From positions 1 through 53,043 of the forward strand of contig JAMOZY010000019.1 of NCBI GenBank assembly GCA_023667695.1: 53,043 bases of DNA. Reading direction: 5' to 3'. The position numbers and the translations under genes are program-made. The DNA is from Clostridium sp. (lineage in GTDB: Bacteria; Bacillota; Clostridia; Lachnospirales; Lachnospiraceae). The notes beneath the pieces are model-generated. The model saw nothing but the letters and a program-made list of their open reading frames with translations. It had not been told where the DNA came from and did not search any database. Positions 52,111-53,043 of the stretch are shown here, piece by piece (within the stretch, counting starts at the first letter, position 1; each line of letters starts with the position of its first letter).

Positions 52111-52605
52111 ATGAATTGGTTAAGAATTATATTAGACAGCATTATCATATGTATCGCATTTAATGGTGTAGCCGCTTTTGTCTGGCTGCTAGAGCCTATC
52201 GGTTTTTCTGTTATGCTTCCGAAGGGAATCAATACCCCCCTAAAAAAACTGACGAAAGCACAGCTAAAGCCCATCAGACTCATGGAATTTATTTTATATC
52301 CGATTTTATTAGCATACATCATTTTCAGTGCCTATGAATCCGGTATAAATGGATTCTGGAATCTGTTTTTTACCGCATACATAGAAAACCTTAGTTGGAA
52401 TTTTGGGGATTTCTTCCTGTTAGACTGGCTGCTGCGTGCCAAATATACCGACCGTCTTATGGTTCCTGGTACGGAAAATAACGAGATGTGGAAAACCGGA
52501 CCTTGGATGAAAAAATTCGGCATTTTTGACCATTGGGTAAAAGGTCCCATTTTATGTGCTATACTTAGCCTAATCTGTGCCGGAATCGGAATGCTTATCC
52601 GATAA
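52111..52605 (+). CDS. DW-motif small membrane protein (paralogue of 40784 protein)
   Basis: A 164-residue four-helix membrane protein. The ATG at 52111 has AAAGGAGG; the 18 codons upstream in frame are the hydrolase tail remnant and not part of it. It shares RIILD, FN, MLP, GFWNLFFTAYIE, FGDFFLLDW, VPGTE and LICAGIG with the protein at 40784. It survives intact although its hydrolase partner has decayed, so it may work alone or with the copies elsewhere. Confidence 0.75.
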   Translation: MNWLRIILDSIIICIAFNGVAAFVWLLEPIGFSVMLPKGINTPLKKLTKAQLKPIRLMEFILYPILLAYIIFSAYESGINGFWNLFFTAYIENLSWNFGDFFLLDWLLRAKYTDRLMVPGTENNEMWKTGPWMKKFGIFDHWVKGPILCAILSLICAGIGMLIR

Positions 52606-52615
52606 ACAGGTGGTA

Positions 52616-53020
52616 CTACTTCATATTTTCCTGAAACTGCATAAGCTCTTTGGTAAGCTGTTTTGCAGAAAAATAGTTATTCACAATAAGGATAACATGG
52701 ATAAGCAGAAATATCACCAGCACACTGAGCATGACTCCTATCACAACCTCGGCTTTTTCCGTGTGGATGATGGGACTTATGATGCAGACACCTACTACTT
52801 CTGCTTCTATAACCACAAACTGTATAATTTTACGCAGAATAATCTGCTTGTCTGATAACTCTTTGGAAGAATACATAAGCAGATTCGGAATCACTCCCAG
52901 CGCCGCAAAAATAAACGGCGAGGCAAATGCGCTATATTCGAATCTTGCTTCAGGGTCCAAAGCGGAACCAAGAATCGTAATTCCCGCTGTAATACAGGTG
53001 ACAAGAATAAAATATATCAT
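52616..53020 (-). CDS. Four-helix membrane protein of unknown function
   Basis: A 134-residue protein with four hydrophobic helices and a charged cytoplasmic tail (SAKQLTKELMQFQENMK). The middle segment KELSDKQIILRKIIQF loosely recalls DUF3021-type proteins linked to LytTR regulators, but the match is weak. The ribosome binding site is poor (AGG at a distance) and only 23 bases of upstream sequence are in the window, so the start could lie further out. It converges with the gene at 52111 with 10 bases between stops. Confidence 0.6.
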   Translation of the reverse strand: MIYFILVTCITAGITILGSALDPEARFEYSAFASPFIFAALGVIPNLLMYSSKELSDKQIILRKIIQFVVIEAEVVGVCIISPIIHTEKAEVVIGVMLSVLVIFLLIHVILIVNNYFSAKQLTKELMQFQENMK

Positions 53021-53043
53021 AAGCGACCTGTAAAGTATTTCTT

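Overview
The window reads as chromosomal DNA of an anaerobic, Gram-positive gut-type Clostridium, most likely a Lachnospiraceae member. This is an inference from gene content and style: an L-box before dapA, an [FeFe]-hydrogenase/MCP fusion, a FeoA-FeoA-FeoB-Cys-rich iron cluster, release factor 3, an LCM-type methyltransferase, an ATC-hydrolase-like protein and strong AGGAGG ribosome binding sites. I see no rRNA, tRNA, insertion sequence, phage module or CRISPR array.

Positions 1-29200 are mostly housekeeping, nearly all on the minus strand. In order they hold: murF with a HAD phosphatase, a nuclease-helicase fusion, a CmpB-like membrane protein and a DJ-1 protein; a CYTH protein on the plus strand; a DUF1189-like protein and a LytS-like kinase whose phospho-acceptor His is Asn; a HAD phosphatase; a three-gene MacB-like ABC system; degV; nadE; dapA-dapB under a lysine riboswitch; cobO; an SSB-like protein; an SCP2 protein divergent from a TetR regulator with twin operators; putP; nfeD with an SPFH protein; prfC; and an EAL phosphodiesterase with a degenerate GGDEF domain.

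Positions 29450-39030 are centred on redox and iron: a small XRE regulator, a soluble hydrogenase-like iron-sulfur sensor fused to an MCP signalling domain, the feoA-feoA-feoB operon with a 55-residue Cys-rich protein, a divergent short DtxR-type regulator with the Fe-type Cys-x-x-Glu-His ligand motif, and a large hybrid histidine kinase.

Positions 39170-53040 are the unusual part. A seven-to-eight-gene minus-strand operon encodes two paralogous alpha/beta hydrolases, two DUF6796-like membrane proteins, two small DW-motif membrane proteins, a 47-residue small ORF and a methyltransferase. Next to it are araC-feoA-feoB2, then a third DUF6796-like gene with an ATC-hydrolase-like gene. Downstream are a TSUP transporter, a TetR regulator and a decayed copy of the hydrolase/DW-protein pair. 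Three broken genes (esterase tail, GyrI-like, alpha/beta hydrolase) show that this region is being remodelled.

The most interesting signal is a repeated 16-bp inverted repeat, GTTAGT-N4-RCTAAC. It overlaps or directly follows the predicted promoters of the feoAAB operon, the hydrolase/membrane operon, the araC-feoA-feoB2 operon and the DUF6796/ATC-hydrolase operon. This suggests one metal-responsive regulator, best candidate the DtxR-type protein at 35353, ties a largely undescribed membrane/hydrolase/methyltransferase system to ferrous iron uptake. All family names rest on reading motifs; no database search was run.
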